Positions 26,573 through 34,948 of a stretch of 64,000 bases of DNA are shown piece by piece. Every line of letters begins with the position of its first letter. The stretch's first letter is position 1. The notes under the pieces were generated by a model. That model was not told where the DNA came from and ran no database searches. It saw nothing but the letters and a program-made list of their open reading frames with translations. The position numbers and the translations under genes are program-made. This DNA is from CAVQNQ01 sp963714205 (GTDB taxonomy: Bacteria; Acidobacteriota; Terriglobia; Bryobacterales; Bryobacteraceae), in NCBI GenBank assembly GCA_963714205.1, contig CAVQNQ010000001.1, positions 144,989 through 208,988 on the forward strand, read 5' to 3'.

Positions 26573-26854
26573 TTACGCGACTTCCAGTCGCTTAAGCTTG
26601 ATGCGTTCGGCGCGAACGTGAGCAAGGTCGTACTGAGCCTGTTGCACAAGCCAGCTTTCGGCGTTGCCGCCGAAGACCTTCGAGAGCCTCACGGCCATTT
26701 CGGGAGATATGCCGCGCTTCCCGTTTGCCAGTTCCGATAGCGTGTTGCGCGTCACTCCAAGCGCTTCGGCTGCTTGCGTGATGGTCAAGCCTAAAGGCTC
26801 AATACATTCCTGCAACACGACAACGCCGGGGTGAGGCGGGTTTTTCATGGTCAT
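26573..26854 (-). CDS. higA: HigA-type antitoxin
   Basis: A 93-residue XRE-family HTH protein: HPGVVVLQECIEPLGLTITQAAEALGV (in two parts around residues 7-33) and TRNTLSELANGKRGIS form the helix-turn-helix, and SPEMAVRLSKVFGGNAESWL is the HigA/VapI signature. ATG 26854 has AGAGGAA nine bases upstream. It lies downstream of higB in the order toxin-antitoxin, typical of HigBA. The antitoxin would bind both HigB and the shared promoter upstream of higB. Confidence 0.9.
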   Translation of the reverse strand: MTMKNPPHPGVVVLQECIEPLGLTITQAAEALGVTRNTLSELANGKRGISPEMAVRLSKVFGGNAESWLVQQAQYDLAHVRAERIKLKRLEVA

Positions 26855-26867
26855 AGGCTGGTTCCTC

Positions 26868-27143
26868 TTAGTGGTAATCGACATAATCAACGTCCTCCGC
26901 GCCGTCGTCAAAGCGAAAAATCACCCGCCAGTTGGCGCGCACTGTAACGGCCCAGAAACCTTTAGACGCGCCTTTGAGCGGATGCAGCCGGAACCCCGGC
27001 AAATCCATGTGGTCAACGGTTCGAGCGGCGTGAAGCGTTGCCAGAATATTCCGCAGCTTGCCAACATGTTCCGGGTTTACGCCGCTCGGGTCGTCCTGTT
27101 CAAAAAGCCGTTTCAGTCCCTTGTGGCGGATTGTCCGTATCAT
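26868..27143 (-). CDS. higB: HigB/RelE-type toxin (mRNA interferase)
   Basis: A 91-residue RelE-superfamily toxin. GLKRLFEQDDPSGVNPEHVGKL begins the family fold when read across residues 9-30. LPGFRLHPLKGASKGFWAVTV and NWRVIFRF with DVDYVDYH are the HigB/Plasmid_killer core with the catalytic basic residues. It is followed after 13 bases by higA. HigB toxins cleave mRNA at the ribosome. The pair sits in a small accessory patch, as such modules often do. Confidence 0.9.
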   Translation of the reverse strand: MIRTIRHKGLKRLFEQDDPSGVNPEHVGKLRNILATLHAARTVDHMDLPGFRLHPLKGASKGFWAVTVRANWRVIFRFDDGAEDVDYVDYH

Positions 27144-27285
27144 CCCGCACCGTAACGTGCCACGTGGCGCATGGCAAAAACAATTTTAGCACCAAGCCCT
27201 TTTCTTGGCGTCCGTAAGGCGTGAGCCGAAACGGGAGTGGGCCATGTGCGCCTGGCCACGCGCACAGAGCGGCGCTCGCGCCAAT

Positions 27286-27966
27286 TCAAAGCGGCTTCGT
27301 CTTTCCGCGCCTCTTCCGCCCCACCGCCCTCCCCGCCACCAGCAGTGCCACGATCACGACGGCCTCTACCGCATACCGTGCAACATCGCTGGGATGTAGC
27401 GCGCGCACCACCGCCGCATCCGTCATGATCATCTCGCCGCCCACTCTTCCCAGGATCGCCGCGCCCAGGTATATGGTTACCGGGTAGCGGTCCATCAGGT
27501 CCGCCAGCAGGTTGGCGGAGAAGACCACGAAGGGGATGCTGAGGCCCAGGCCAAACACGATCAGCCATACATTGCCCTTGGAGGCTCCCGCGATGGCCAG
27601 GATGTTGTCCGTGGACATGGTGAGGTCGGCCACCACTATGTACCAGATGGCCTGCCAGAAGCGGTGCGGCGCGGGCGCGGCGTCGGGCGGGTCGCTAGCA
27701 TCCACCAACACTTTGAAGGCGATCCACACGATGAGCAGGCCGCCCGCGAGCTGCACGTACGAAATGCTCAGGATGCGCGCCGCTACGGTGGTGAGGGCCA
27801 CGCGCAGTACGACCGCGGCGAGGGCCCCGCCGGCCGTGCCGATGCGCCGTTCGCGGCGCGGCAGGGAGCGCACTGCCATGGCGATCACCAGGGCGTTGTC
27901 GCCGGCCAGCAACAGGTCGATCAGCACGATCGAGAAGCCATTCAGCAGGAACTGGCCGGCAGTCAT
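27286..27966 (-). CDS. TerC/YjbE family integral membrane protein
   Basis: A 226-residue membrane protein with seven or so helices and the TerC-family signatures LLAGDNALVIAMAVRSL and ADLTMSTDNILAIAG, each containing the conserved Asp-Asn pair thought to bind metal within the membrane. YjbE-type members are implicated in metal (manganese/calcium) transport or membrane-protein metalation. Last gene of a five-gene minus-strand operon, seven bases after ribF, whose metabolic role is unrelated. Confidence 0.88.
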   Translation of the reverse strand: MTAGQFLLNGFSIVLIDLLLAGDNALVIAMAVRSLPRRERRIGTAGGALAAVVLRVALTTVAARILSISYVQLAGGLLIVWIAFKVLVDASDPPDAAPAPHRFWQAIWYIVVADLTMSTDNILAIAGASKGNVWLIVFGLGLSIPFVVFSANLLADLMDRYPVTIYLGAAILGRVGGEMIMTDAAVVRALHPSDVARYAVEAVVIVALLVAGRAVGRKRRGKTKPL

Positions 27967-27973
27967 GGCGCGC

Positions 27974-28951
27974 CTAGGCCGGACCGGCCCAGCCGACGGG
28001 CCTTCGCATCCAGGCTCCGGCGCGCCGGAAATAGCGCCGCGCCACGCCGACGTCCTTGAGGATCTGCGCCTTCAGCGCCTCGGGATTCTCGAAACGGCGC
28101 TCGTCGCGGACGAATTCGAGAAAGGCCACGCGGATGCGGCGCGGCGTGGGGCCTTCGAGCGGATCGAGGAGGAAGGTTTCGATGGTCAGCTCGTCGCTCG
28201 AGCCGAAGGTGGGGCGGTAGCCGATATTGGTGATGGAGTTCCACTCGCGGCCGCTCTCCAGGTCGCGCGTACAGGTGAGATAGACGCCGCGCGCCGGCAG
28301 CACTTCGGCGGCGGTAGCCAGGTTCAGGGTGGGCACCGTCTGGCTCGATCCCACGCCCCGGCCGCTCGCCACGTCGCCTTCCAGGGCATAGGGCCGCTCG
28401 AGGAAACGCGCCGCCAACGCCACCCGGCCGCGCTCGATCAGCTCGCGCACCGTGCTGCTGCTGACCATGCGGCCCCGGCAGGCGGCCACCGGCACGATCT
28501 CGGTTTCGAATCCTAATTCCCGGCCCATTGCGGCCAGCAGGCGGACGTTGCCGGCGTGCAGATGGCCGAAGCGGAAATTGTCGCCCACCAGCACGGCCCG
28601 CGCGCCCAGCCGCTCCACCAGGATACGCCGCACGAACTCCTCCGGCGAAAGGAGCGCCACCGTGGGCGTGAACGGCAGAATCAGCACCTGCTCCACGCCT
28701 TCCGCGCCCATCAGTTCGGCGCGGCGTTCCGGAGAGGTCATCAGGCGGGGCGCGCGCTCGGGCGCCACCACCCGCACCGGATGCGGATGAAAGGTGAGCA
28801 CCGAAGGCTTCCAGCCGTGTTCCTCCGAAAGCGCCTTGAGGCGGCGCAGAATGCGCCGGTGGCCGGAGTGCACGCCATCGAAATTGCCGATGGTCAGGGC
28901 GGCCGGGCCGAAGTCCGCGGGAACTTCCTCGAGCCTGCGGTACACCCTCAT
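27974..28951 (-). CDS. ribF: Bifunctional riboflavin kinase / FAD synthetase
   Basis: A 325-residue enzyme turning riboflavin into FMN then FAD. The N-terminal adenylyltransferase domain has TIGNFDGVHSGHRRIL (HxGH-type) and the later SSTVRELIERG. The C-terminal kinase domain contains GVGSSQTVPTLNL, GVYLTCT, TNIGYRPTFG and the acidic ETFLLD. ATG 28951 overlaps the MBL gene stop (ATGA). Length and motifs are normal for a functional enzyme. Confidence 0.95.
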   Translation of the reverse strand: MRVYRRLEEVPADFGPAALTIGNFDGVHSGHRRILRRLKALSEEHGWKPSVLTFHPHPVRVVAPERAPRLMTSPERRAELMGAEGVEQVLILPFTPTVALLSPEEFVRRILVERLGARAVLVGDNFRFGHLHAGNVRLLAAMGRELGFETEIVPVAACRGRMVSSSTVRELIERGRVALAARFLERPYALEGDVASGRGVGSSQTVPTLNLATAAEVLPARGVYLTCTRDLESGREWNSITNIGYRPTFGSSDELTIETFLLDPLEGPTPRRIRVAFLEFVRDERRFENPEALKAQILKDVGVARRYFRRAGAWMRRPVGWAGPA

Positions 28952-29742
28952 GCCAGGCCTTCCGCGGGCACCAGGATCTCCAGCCCGTCATACGCCAGCC
29001 GGATGTGCGGCGGCAGCAGGCTGTTGGCGCGCTCGTGCGCCAGGTCGTGCGAGAGGTGAGTGAAGAAAGCCCGCCGGGGCGCCACGGTTTCCACGGTCTT
29101 GATGGAGCGGTCCACGGTGGAGTGCGTGGGATGCGGCTTGTAGCGCAGCGCGTCCAGAAACAGCACATCCAGGCCGCGCAATTGTTCCAGCGAGGCTTCC
29201 GGAATGTCGCTGTGATCGGTAAGATAGGCGGCCGGGCCGAAGCGGAAACCGTAGATGATCCGGCTGCCGTGCAGAATCGGGATCGGCTGGAAGGTCAGGC
29301 CGAAAAGATCGAAGGGCGAGCCGTCGATCGGCCGGGTCTCGAGGCGCGGGACATGGGATTCCTTTTTTTCGCCATCGAAGATGTACTCGAAGACGCGCTG
29401 AATCGCGGCCATGGTCTCCGGCGAGGCGTAGATCGGAATGGGGCTTTTCTGCCGGAAGTTGAAAGGGCGCAGATCGTCCAGCCCCAAAATGTGGTCCGCG
29501 TGGCTGTGAGTGAAGAGCACCGCATCGAGATGGTCGATGCGCGCGCGCAATGCCTGTTGGCGGAAATCCGGCGTGGTGTCGATGAGAACATTGCGCCCGT
29601 CATAGCTCACCAGGATCGAGGGCCGCAGCCGGTTATCGCGCGGATCGGCCGACGTGCATACGGCGCACTGGCAGCCGATGGTGGGCACGCCCACGCTGGT
29701 TCCCGAGCCGAGGACCGTAATCTTCAATGGGGCGATCGCCAT
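28948..29742 (-). CDS. MBL-fold metal-dependent hydrolase (PhnP/RNase Z-like)
   Basis: A 264-residue metallo-beta-lactamase-fold hydrolase. VLGSGTSVGVPTIGC and CAVCTS carry extra cysteines as in PhnP. FTHSHADHILGLDDL is the HxHxDH metal site, TDHSDIP and LFLDALRYKPHPTHS supply further ligands, and FTHLSHDL is the last. Relatives act on cyclic phosphodiesters (PhnP cleaves cyclic ribose phosphates). Overlaps ribF. The exact substrate cannot be determined. Confidence 0.87.
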   Translation of the reverse strand: MAIAPLKITVLGSGTSVGVPTIGCQCAVCTSADPRDNRLRPSILVSYDGRNVLIDTTPDFRQQALRARIDHLDAVLFTHSHADHILGLDDLRPFNFRQKSPIPIYASPETMAAIQRVFEYIFDGEKKESHVPRLETRPIDGSPFDLFGLTFQPIPILHGSRIIYGFRFGPAAYLTDHSDIPEASLEQLRGLDVLFLDALRYKPHPTHSTVDRSIKTVETVAPRRAFFTHLSHDLAHERANSLLPPHIRLAYDGLEILVPAEGLA

Positions 29743-29747
29743 CAGGC

Positions 29748-30071
29748 TTACTGGGCGGACGCCTTGCCGGCTTCCTCGGAGACCTGGACGAAGCGGAAGC
29801 GCAGCTCGGTGAGGGAATTCTCGAGTGTGCGCTGTTCCTCCAGAGTCAGGTTGCCCTTGGTCTTCTCCAGCAGGACGGCCATTAAATCGATGGTGTGGCG
29901 CGCCAGGCGAAGGTCGGGTTCGGGCTTTTCTTCATCCTCGAAGTGCACCAATCCGAGGTGCATTTCGGCCTGCGCGCGCAGCGAGAACACGATAAAACCA
30001 AAGGTCGGAGTCGGCAGCGGGATGGAAGTTTCTTCCTGGGGAACTGCGTTGGTCTCGGGTTCGCTCATCAC
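29748..30071 (-). CDS. DUF1844 family protein
   Basis: A 107-residue soluble protein of the DUF1844 family, widespread in Acidobacteriota and Planctomycetes and without known function. TFGFIVFSLRAQAEMHLG and LARHTIDLMAVLLEKTKGNL are the conserved helical segments, ending in EEQRTLENSLTELRFRFV. It lies between the membrane protein and the MBL hydrolase genes with five- to seven-base gaps, so it is co-transcribed. Confidence 0.85.
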   Translation of the reverse strand: MMSEPETNAVPQEETSIPLPTPTFGFIVFSLRAQAEMHLGLVHFEDEEKPEPDLRLARHTIDLMAVLLEKTKGNLTLEEQRTLENSLTELRFRFVQVSEEAGKASAQ

Positions 30072-30078
30072 CCTTATC

Positions 30079-32091
30079 TTACAACCGCTTCGCGGAGGCC
30101 CGCTGTGACAGAGTGCGCCATAGCGCCCATAGCAGCAGACCGATGATGGCCGCGAGCGACGCCAGGCGGCAGAGGAGACGCTCCAGGCCGCCGGCGAACT
30201 CCAGGTCGAGATCGCAATGTCCGGCGCGGTCCGGCTCGATGACGATCATGCCCAGCCCATCCGCCCGCAGCTTCTGTTTCCGCCCGTCGAGGCGCGCCTC
30301 CCATCCGGGGTCGTAGCAGACCTGTACGGAGAGATCCTGCCCGCGGGAAATGTCCGCCTGGATGCGCGCCCGGTCGGTCGAGAGCCACTCGAGCGCGGCT
30401 GCGGGCAGGGCCGGGTCGTCCAGCGCGCGCACATAGGCCTCCGCGGGGGCGATGTCAAGTCCGTGAATCGGCTGGCGACCCACCACCGCCTCCGCCGGGA
30501 TCACGTGCGCCAGTGAGCTTGACCGCAGCGGCACCGCATAGATGGCATCGTCGCCACTCTGCCAGATTTTGGGCAGCACGCCTTCGAACTTCTGCGGATG
30601 GACGAAGGGGTGGTAGAACTCTGCGCTATGCGCGCCGGGCACGTGGATGGCGGCGGCGCCAAAGGCTTTAAGCCAGAAGATGGAATACTCGGCATCGCGC
30701 GAGCCGGCATTGGTCCCCGAGTAAATGGTGTAGACCGCCACGCGTTGCATGAAGTTGGGCGCGAAAGGCTCGTGCCCGGCGCTCAACTGGGGATTGTCGG
30801 CGAAGAGGTTGAACCAGAACTCCACGTCTCCGGAAATCATGACGCGAACGCCCGGCAGATTATCGCCGATCCACCGGGAGGTGCGGTATTCGGTGGTCTG
30901 GAGGATATCGACGGGCTTCAGCAGCCCGCGGTCGAACCTGCGCAGGTGGATGACGAGGGGAATCGCCAGCACCAGCGCCACCGCCGCCAGCGCCCGACGC
31001 GGCATAGGGGGAAGCTGCCAGAAGGCCAGGGCCGCTAGCAGGCAGATCCCCATATCGATCTCCAGGTGGTAACGCAACACCTGGGGCAGGGTGACGATGT
31101 GGAACGCGTAATAGAGCAGGGGAATGCCGCCGAAGAGCCAGGTGAATCCCAGCAGGAAGCGGGTTGCAAATGCCGCCCGCCGGGCCGCCGCGCGGATAGC
31201 CGCCAGGCCGCCCAGCAGAATGGCGTATCCCAGGGGCGTGAGGATCGAGAAGCGGTAATCTCCGCCCACCATTTGGGAGTTGTGGGAAGTCAGCGCCAGC
31301 AGGCGGGGCGTGAGGAGGGGGCAGACGCACAGGTAGGTCGCCACACCCAGAAGGGCCAGGCGGATCGCGGCGCGCCGCATATCGCGCGTTTCGAGGGAGG
31401 CCACCAGCGCCAGGGATCCCAGCGCCAGGGTGGTGATTCCGAAGGCGTTGCTTAGCGCCGTCATCCCGCACAAGGCCACCGCCGCCAGGCAAGCGCGTGC
31501 CTGCCCGGTGCGGAGCGCCCGCTCGAGCGCCACGAGGGCCAGGGGCAGCAGCGCCAGCGCGATGGTGTGCGCGATATCGCCGTAATAGACCAGGTCCATC
31601 ATGCGGCGGGAGTCCGTGCGGTAGGCCAGGTCGGAGCGGAAGACGGGGAAGAGCAGGGAAGTGGGCGAAAGCAACGTATAGAGAAAACTGCCAGCGAGCG
31701 CGCACTCGGCTCGGACGCCCCATTTTCGCGCGGTCCAGAACCAGGTCAGGGGAGCCAGGCAAAAAAACAGTCCGGCGACGATGTGGAGGGCCAGTGGCGC
31801 GGAGATCCCGGTGGCCGAGGAAAGGGCCGCGACGGCGGCCGGTGCCAGTGGCGAATAGGTGTTCTCCGCCGGCATCCCGATATTCCACAGCGAAAACCAC
31901 CGCGCGCCGGGATGCCGCGCGAAAAAACGGCCCAAACTGGCCAGCGCGCCCTCGTTGGACTGAAGATTATCGAAGAATTCCGTGCGGAACAACTCGTGGC
32001 AGAAGTAGAGATTCAGGCCAGCCAGAATGCCCGCGTAAGCCGCCGGCCGCATTCCCGCCGCTGTTTGGCTATGGCGCACTATGGAAATCAT
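30079..32091 (-). CDS. Large polytopic membrane protein (YfhO-like)
   Basis: A 670-residue integral membrane protein from ATG 32091 (an in-frame TTG at 32106 is possible) with about 11-13 hydrophobic segments, a soluble C-terminal domain (about 400-640) and a final membrane helix. The layout resembles YfhO/GT-C-type membrane proteins that transfer sugars from lipid carriers. The FFDNLQSNEGALASLG region and an early acidic stretch would be the GT-C loop. No fully conserved motif can be confirmed. It heads the operon leading to ribF and diverges from tatA. Confidence 0.7.
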   Translation of the reverse strand: MISIVRHSQTAAGMRPAAYAGILAGLNLYFCHELFRTEFFDNLQSNEGALASLGRFFARHPGARWFSLWNIGMPAENTYSPLAPAAVAALSSATGISAPLALHIVAGLFFCLAPLTWFWTARKWGVRAECALAGSFLYTLLSPTSLLFPVFRSDLAYRTDSRRMMDLVYYGDIAHTIALALLPLALVALERALRTGQARACLAAVALCGMTALSNAFGITTLALGSLALVASLETRDMRRAAIRLALLGVATYLCVCPLLTPRLLALTSHNSQMVGGDYRFSILTPLGYAILLGGLAAIRAAARRAAFATRFLLGFTWLFGGIPLLYYAFHIVTLPQVLRYHLEIDMGICLLAALAFWQLPPMPRRALAAVALVLAIPLVIHLRRFDRGLLKPVDILQTTEYRTSRWIGDNLPGVRVMISGDVEFWFNLFADNPQLSAGHEPFAPNFMQRVAVYTIYSGTNAGSRDAEYSIFWLKAFGAAAIHVPGAHSAEFYHPFVHPQKFEGVLPKIWQSGDDAIYAVPLRSSSLAHVIPAEAVVGRQPIHGLDIAPAEAYVRALDDPALPAAALEWLSTDRARIQADISRGQDLSVQVCYDPGWEARLDGRKQKLRADGLGMIVIEPDRAGHCDLDLEFAGGLERLLCRLASLAAIIGLLLWALWRTLSQRASAKRL

Positions 32092-32126
32092 ACCCCGCAG
32101 TCGCAAACCGGCGGGGCGGGGCTTGG

Positions 32127-32165
32127 TTGACGGCAGCCGAGCGGAAAACTACAATATGTATTGTA
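32127..32165 (+). promoter_or_regulatory. tatA promoter with overlapping palindrome
   Basis: TTGACG (32127-32132) and TACAAT (32150-32155) are spaced by exactly 17 bases, a strong sigma-70 promoter. The -10 lies inside a perfect inverted repeat, TACAATA-TG-TATTGTA (32150-32165), which would cover the transcription start and could be an operator. GGAGG and the tatA ATG follow within 20 bases. Confidence 0.65.
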
Positions 32166-32181
32166 TACAAGGAGGCCGTGC

Positions 32182-32352
32182 ATGAGATCCGTTGGCTTTC
32201 CAGAGCTTATGGTAATCCTCGGAGTTGCCGTGCTGCTGTTCGGCGGCAAGAAGATTCCGGAAGTCGCGAAGGGCTTGGGCGAAGGAATCCGGAACTTCAA
32301 GAACGCATTAAAGGGCGACGACGAAAAGGTCGAAGAAAAGAAGCAGGCGTAG
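32182..32352 (+). CDS. tatA: Sec-independent (Tat) translocase TatA/E protein
   Basis: A 56-residue TatA/E-type protein forming the twin-arginine export pore. GFPELMVILGVAVLLFGGKKIPE is the membrane helix and hinge when read across residues 5-27. GLGEGIRNFKNALKG is the amphipathic helix, followed by a charged tail. ATG 32182 follows AAGGAGG. It is monocistronic, with a strong promoter and a strong terminator. The Tat-signal amidohydrolase at 24723 is a likely client. Confidence 0.94.
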   Translation: MRSVGFPELMVILGVAVLLFGGKKIPEVAKGLGEGIRNFKNALKGDDEKVEEKKQA

Positions 32353-32418
32353 GCTTCGAGGAGCGGCCCGCAAGTTGTGCCGCTTTCGCCTCGGCCCCTG
32401 ACAGTTCCAGCCAAAAAC

Positions 32419-32455
32419 AAACCCCGCGAGCCGGTTGGGCGGTCGCGGGGTTTTT
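32419..32455 (+). terminator. Rho-independent terminator after tatA
   Basis: AAACCCCGCGA (32419-32429) pairs with TCGCGGGGTTT (32443-32453) and is followed by further T residues. It can also serve the convergent HU gene. Confidence 0.85.
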
Positions 32456-32479
32456 CGTATATAGGTTTGTGCGTCTCCG

Positions 32480-32782
32480 CTACTTCCTCTTGGGAGGAAC
32501 GATCGCGTCTTTAGCGGCCTTGGCCACGCGGAACTTCACGACCTTCTTGGCCGGGATCTTGATGGATTCGCCGGTCGCCGGGTTGCGGCCAACGCGCGCC
32601 TTGCGGTCCACACGCACCAACCGGCCAATGCCCGGCAGCACGAATACGCCATTCTTCTTTACCTCTCCCACGGCCAGGGTCGCGAGAGTATCCAGGAAGC
32701 CGCGGGCCTCCTTGTTGCTGACTTCGCAGTGCTCGGCCAGCGATTTCACCAGTTGCGTCTGGGTCATTCTTTGATTCGCCAT
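32480..32782 (-). CDS. hup: HU-family DNA-binding protein
   Basis: A 100-residue HU/IHF-type nucleoid protein. MTQTQLVKSLAEHCEVSNKEA opens the dimerising helices when read across residues 6-26. VFVLPGIGRLVRVDRKARVGRNPATGE contains the beta-arm with the invariant RNPxTGE. The C-terminal tail is lysine-rich (IPPKRK-like). ATG 32782 follows AAGGAGATAT; the frame extends upstream without a better start. The promoter at 32921-32949 gives a leader of about 130 bases. Confidence 0.92.
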   Translation of the reverse strand: MANQRMTQTQLVKSLAEHCEVSNKEARGFLDTLATLAVGEVKKNGVFVLPGIGRLVRVDRKARVGRNPATGESIKIPAKKVVKFRVAKAAKDAIVPPKRK

Positions 32783-32920
32783 ATATCTCCTTCCGATTCT
32801 CCCGTGATTGCGTTTGCGCCCGATGGAGCGGATCCGTGCGCCCCATGCGCCCCGCGACCACTTCACCGTCGAAACATTTTGAGGCCGCTACGTTTTGAGA
32901 TTCGGCCCCGAACGATATCA

Positions 32921-32949
32921 ATCATACGGGAACGGCGGAGCGATGTAAA
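32921..32949 (-). promoter_or_regulatory. HU gene promoter
   Basis: On the minus strand TTTACA (32949-32944) and TATGAT (32926-32921) are separated by 17 bases, close to sigma-70 consensus. The expected start leaves a leader of roughly 130 bases before the HU ATG. Confidence 0.65.
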
Positions 32950-32963
32950 GCAAAAATGCGCTC

Positions 32964-32990
32964 GAAAAGCCCATTTTTTCGGGCTTTTTC
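32964..32990 (-). terminator. Terminator hairpin after the recA operon
   Basis: GAAAAGCCC (32964-32972) pairs with GGGCTTTTTC (32981-32990) around an AT-rich loop. It lies about 28 bases after the stop of the RecA paralog. A second small hairpin (AAGCCC/GGGCTT, 33009-33028) overlaps that stop. Confidence 0.7.
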
Positions 32991-33017
32991 GGCGCCGCTG
33001 GCCATGGAAAGCCCGTT

Positions 33018-33758
33018 TTATAGGGCTTCCGCGAATCCCCGGCCCGGCAGATACTCGAGTTCGCCCTCCCGGAAGGCCCCCGCGGCACGGTTTTTCAGCA
33101 CGCGGAAGCGCAGCCGAAGGCCCGGCCCGGGAGCCACCCGGATGCGCACCGACGCGTAGAGCTTCAACGGCGGCCCTCCGGCGCTGGTCTCGCCGGCCGG
33201 TTCCACGCGCGAGCGGATCTGGTTCAGGAACAATACCGAAACGCCCGCCCGCATCGCGGTCATAGCCAGCTTGCGCAGACCGGATGCCAGCACGCGGCTG
33301 TGCAGTCCGGCTGGGCTCTCTCCGAGGGAGGCTTCGCGCTCCAGTTGCGGGGACAGCGCGGCGGCCGAATCCAGCACCAGCAGATCCAGCGCCCCCGAGG
33401 CCGCCAGCCGGCGCGCCATCTCGAGAGCCTGCTCGGCCGAATCGGGGCGGCCGAGGGGCATCCGCTCCAGGTCGACGCCCAGCGCGGCGGCGTACTGGGG
33501 GTCGAAGGTGTGGTCGGCGTCGATCCATCCGGCCGAGCCGCCGCCGGCCTGCAAATGGGCTATGGTCTGAAGCGCCAGCGTAGTCTTGCCGCAGGACGGA
33601 CCGAAGATCTCCACGATCGAGCCGCGCGGGAAGCCGCTCGAATCGAGAGCGGCGTCGAGGAGCGCGAAGCCCGTTGAAACCGCCGCGGCGCGGCCCGGTG
33701 CGCTTTCCATACGGGAGAGCTTCAGCTCGATGGCGTGCCGCCGCTGCAGTTCGCTCAT
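33018..33758 (-). CDS. RecA paralog (truncated RecA-like ATPase)
   Basis: A 246-residue RecA-core protein encoded 30 bases after recA. Walker A is GPSCGKTT, one residue shorter than RecA's GPESSGKTT. LLVLDSAAAL is Walker B and LFLNQIRS the NQIR sensor. ETSAGGPPLKLYASVRI and FRVLKNRAAGAFREGELEYLPGRGF mirror RecA segments in order, with a shortened loop region. The RecA C-terminal domain is missing. ImuA-type or recombination-mediator roles are known for RecA-like paralogs, but no imuB or dnaE2 is adjacent here. Probably expressed with recA. Confidence 0.8.
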   Translation of the reverse strand: MSELQRRHAIELKLSRMESAPGRAAAVSTGFALLDAALDSSGFPRGSIVEIFGPSCGKTTLALQTIAHLQAGGGSAGWIDADHTFDPQYAAALGVDLERMPLGRPDSAEQALEMARRLAASGALDLLVLDSAAALSPQLEREASLGESPAGLHSRVLASGLRKLAMTAMRAGVSVLFLNQIRSRVEPAGETSAGGPPLKLYASVRIRVAPGPGLRLRFRVLKNRAAGAFREGELEYLPGRGFAEAL

Positions 33759-33788
33759 GCGCGTGCCCAGAGCCTGCCTCTGGCGGGA

Positions 33789-34862
33789 CTACCGGCGCAC
33801 TGCGGCAGGTTTGGCGGTGGCCGCCGGGGGGGCCGCGTCGGGCGACACGGGCGCGGCGGGCTCGGGTTTGATCAGGCCCAGTGCCTTGCGCAGCTCGGTA
33901 TCGACCGCCTGGCGGATATCCGGGTTGTCCTTCAGGAACTGGCGCGCGTTCTCGCGGCCCTGCCCGATGCGTTCGCCCTTGTAGCTGAACCAGGAGCCGC
34001 TCTTCTCGATCAGGTTCTGCGCCACGCCCAGGTCGATCAGGTCGCCTTCCTTGGAAATGCCCTCGCCGTAGATGATGTCGAACTCGGCTTCGCGGAAGGG
34101 CGCGGCTACCTTGTTCTTCACCACTTTGACTTTGGTGCGGTTGCCGATCACCGCCTCGCCATCCTTGATGGCGGCGATGCGCCGGATATCCAGCCGCGTG
34201 GAAGCGTAGAACTTCAATGCCCGGCCGCCCGTGGTGGTCTCCGGGTTGCCGAACATCACGCCGATCTTCTCGCGGATCTGGTTGATGAAGATCAGGCACG
34301 TCCGCGACTTATTCACCGTCCCGGTCAGCTTGCGCAGCGCCTGCGACATGAGCCGCGCCTGCACGCCCATGTGGCTATCGCCCATCTCGCCATCCAGTTC
34401 GGATTTGGGCACCAGCGCCGCCACCGAGTCCAACACCAGAATGTCGATCTGCCCGGAGTCGATCAATTTAGCCGTGATCTCGAGGGCCTGCTCGCCGTAA
34501 TCCGGCTGTGATACCAGCAGGTTATCCACGTCCACGCCCAGCTTTCGGGCGTAGGATGGGTCGAGGGCGTGCTCCACGTCGATGAAAGCCGCGATGCCGC
34601 CCTTCTTCTGGGCCTCGGCGATGGCTTGCAGCGCGATAGTGGTTTTGCCGGAGGATTCCGGCCCGAAGATTTCGTTGATGCGGCCCCTGGGGAAGCCGCC
34701 GACGCCCATGGCGGCATCGAGCGAGATCGAGCCCGACGAGATCACGGCCACCGGGACGATGGCATCCTTCGATCCGAGTCGCAGGATCGAGCCTTTCCCA
34801 AACTGCTTTTCGATCTGGGTGAGGGCCGTTTCTAAAGCGCGCGCGCGCTCCTTTTCGTCCAT
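33789..34862 (-). CDS. recA: RecA recombinase
   Basis: A 357-residue RecA. Walker A GPESSGKTTIALQAIAEAQ, ILVLDSVAALVPKSE (Walker B), INQIREKIGVMFGNPETTTGG (NQIR sensor and loop L2) and ALKFYASTRLDIRRI are canonical. The C-terminal 25 residues are a Pro/Ala-rich tail. It drives homologous recombination and the SOS response. ATG 34862 has AGGAG about ten bases upstream. A -10-like TACAAT is near 34898-34903, but no clear -35 and no LexA box of the usual type could be identified. Confidence 0.98.
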   Translation of the reverse strand: MDEKERARALETALTQIEKQFGKGSILRLGSKDAIVPVAVISSGSISLDAAMGVGGFPRGRINEIFGPESSGKTTIALQAIAEAQKKGGIAAFIDVEHALDPSYARKLGVDVDNLLVSQPDYGEQALEITAKLIDSGQIDILVLDSVAALVPKSELDGEMGDSHMGVQARLMSQALRKLTGTVNKSRTCLIFINQIREKIGVMFGNPETTTGGRALKFYASTRLDIRRIAAIKDGEAVIGNRTKVKVVKNKVAAPFREAEFDIIYGEGISKEGDLIDLGVAQNLIEKSGSWFSYKGERIGQGRENARQFLKDNPDIRQAVDTELRKALGLIKPEPAAPVSPDAAPPAATAKPAAVRR

Positions 34863-34948
34863 GCCGGCGCAAGCTCCTGTAGTGGGGTAAGAGTCTCATT
34901 GTATCAGTGGCGCCGGAAGCGCGATATTCGGAAGATAATTTCGCGGGC

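Noticed and set aside
34898..34903. recA -10 box (TACAAT)
   Set aside because: No credible -35 or LexA site was seen, so it was not listed as a promoter.
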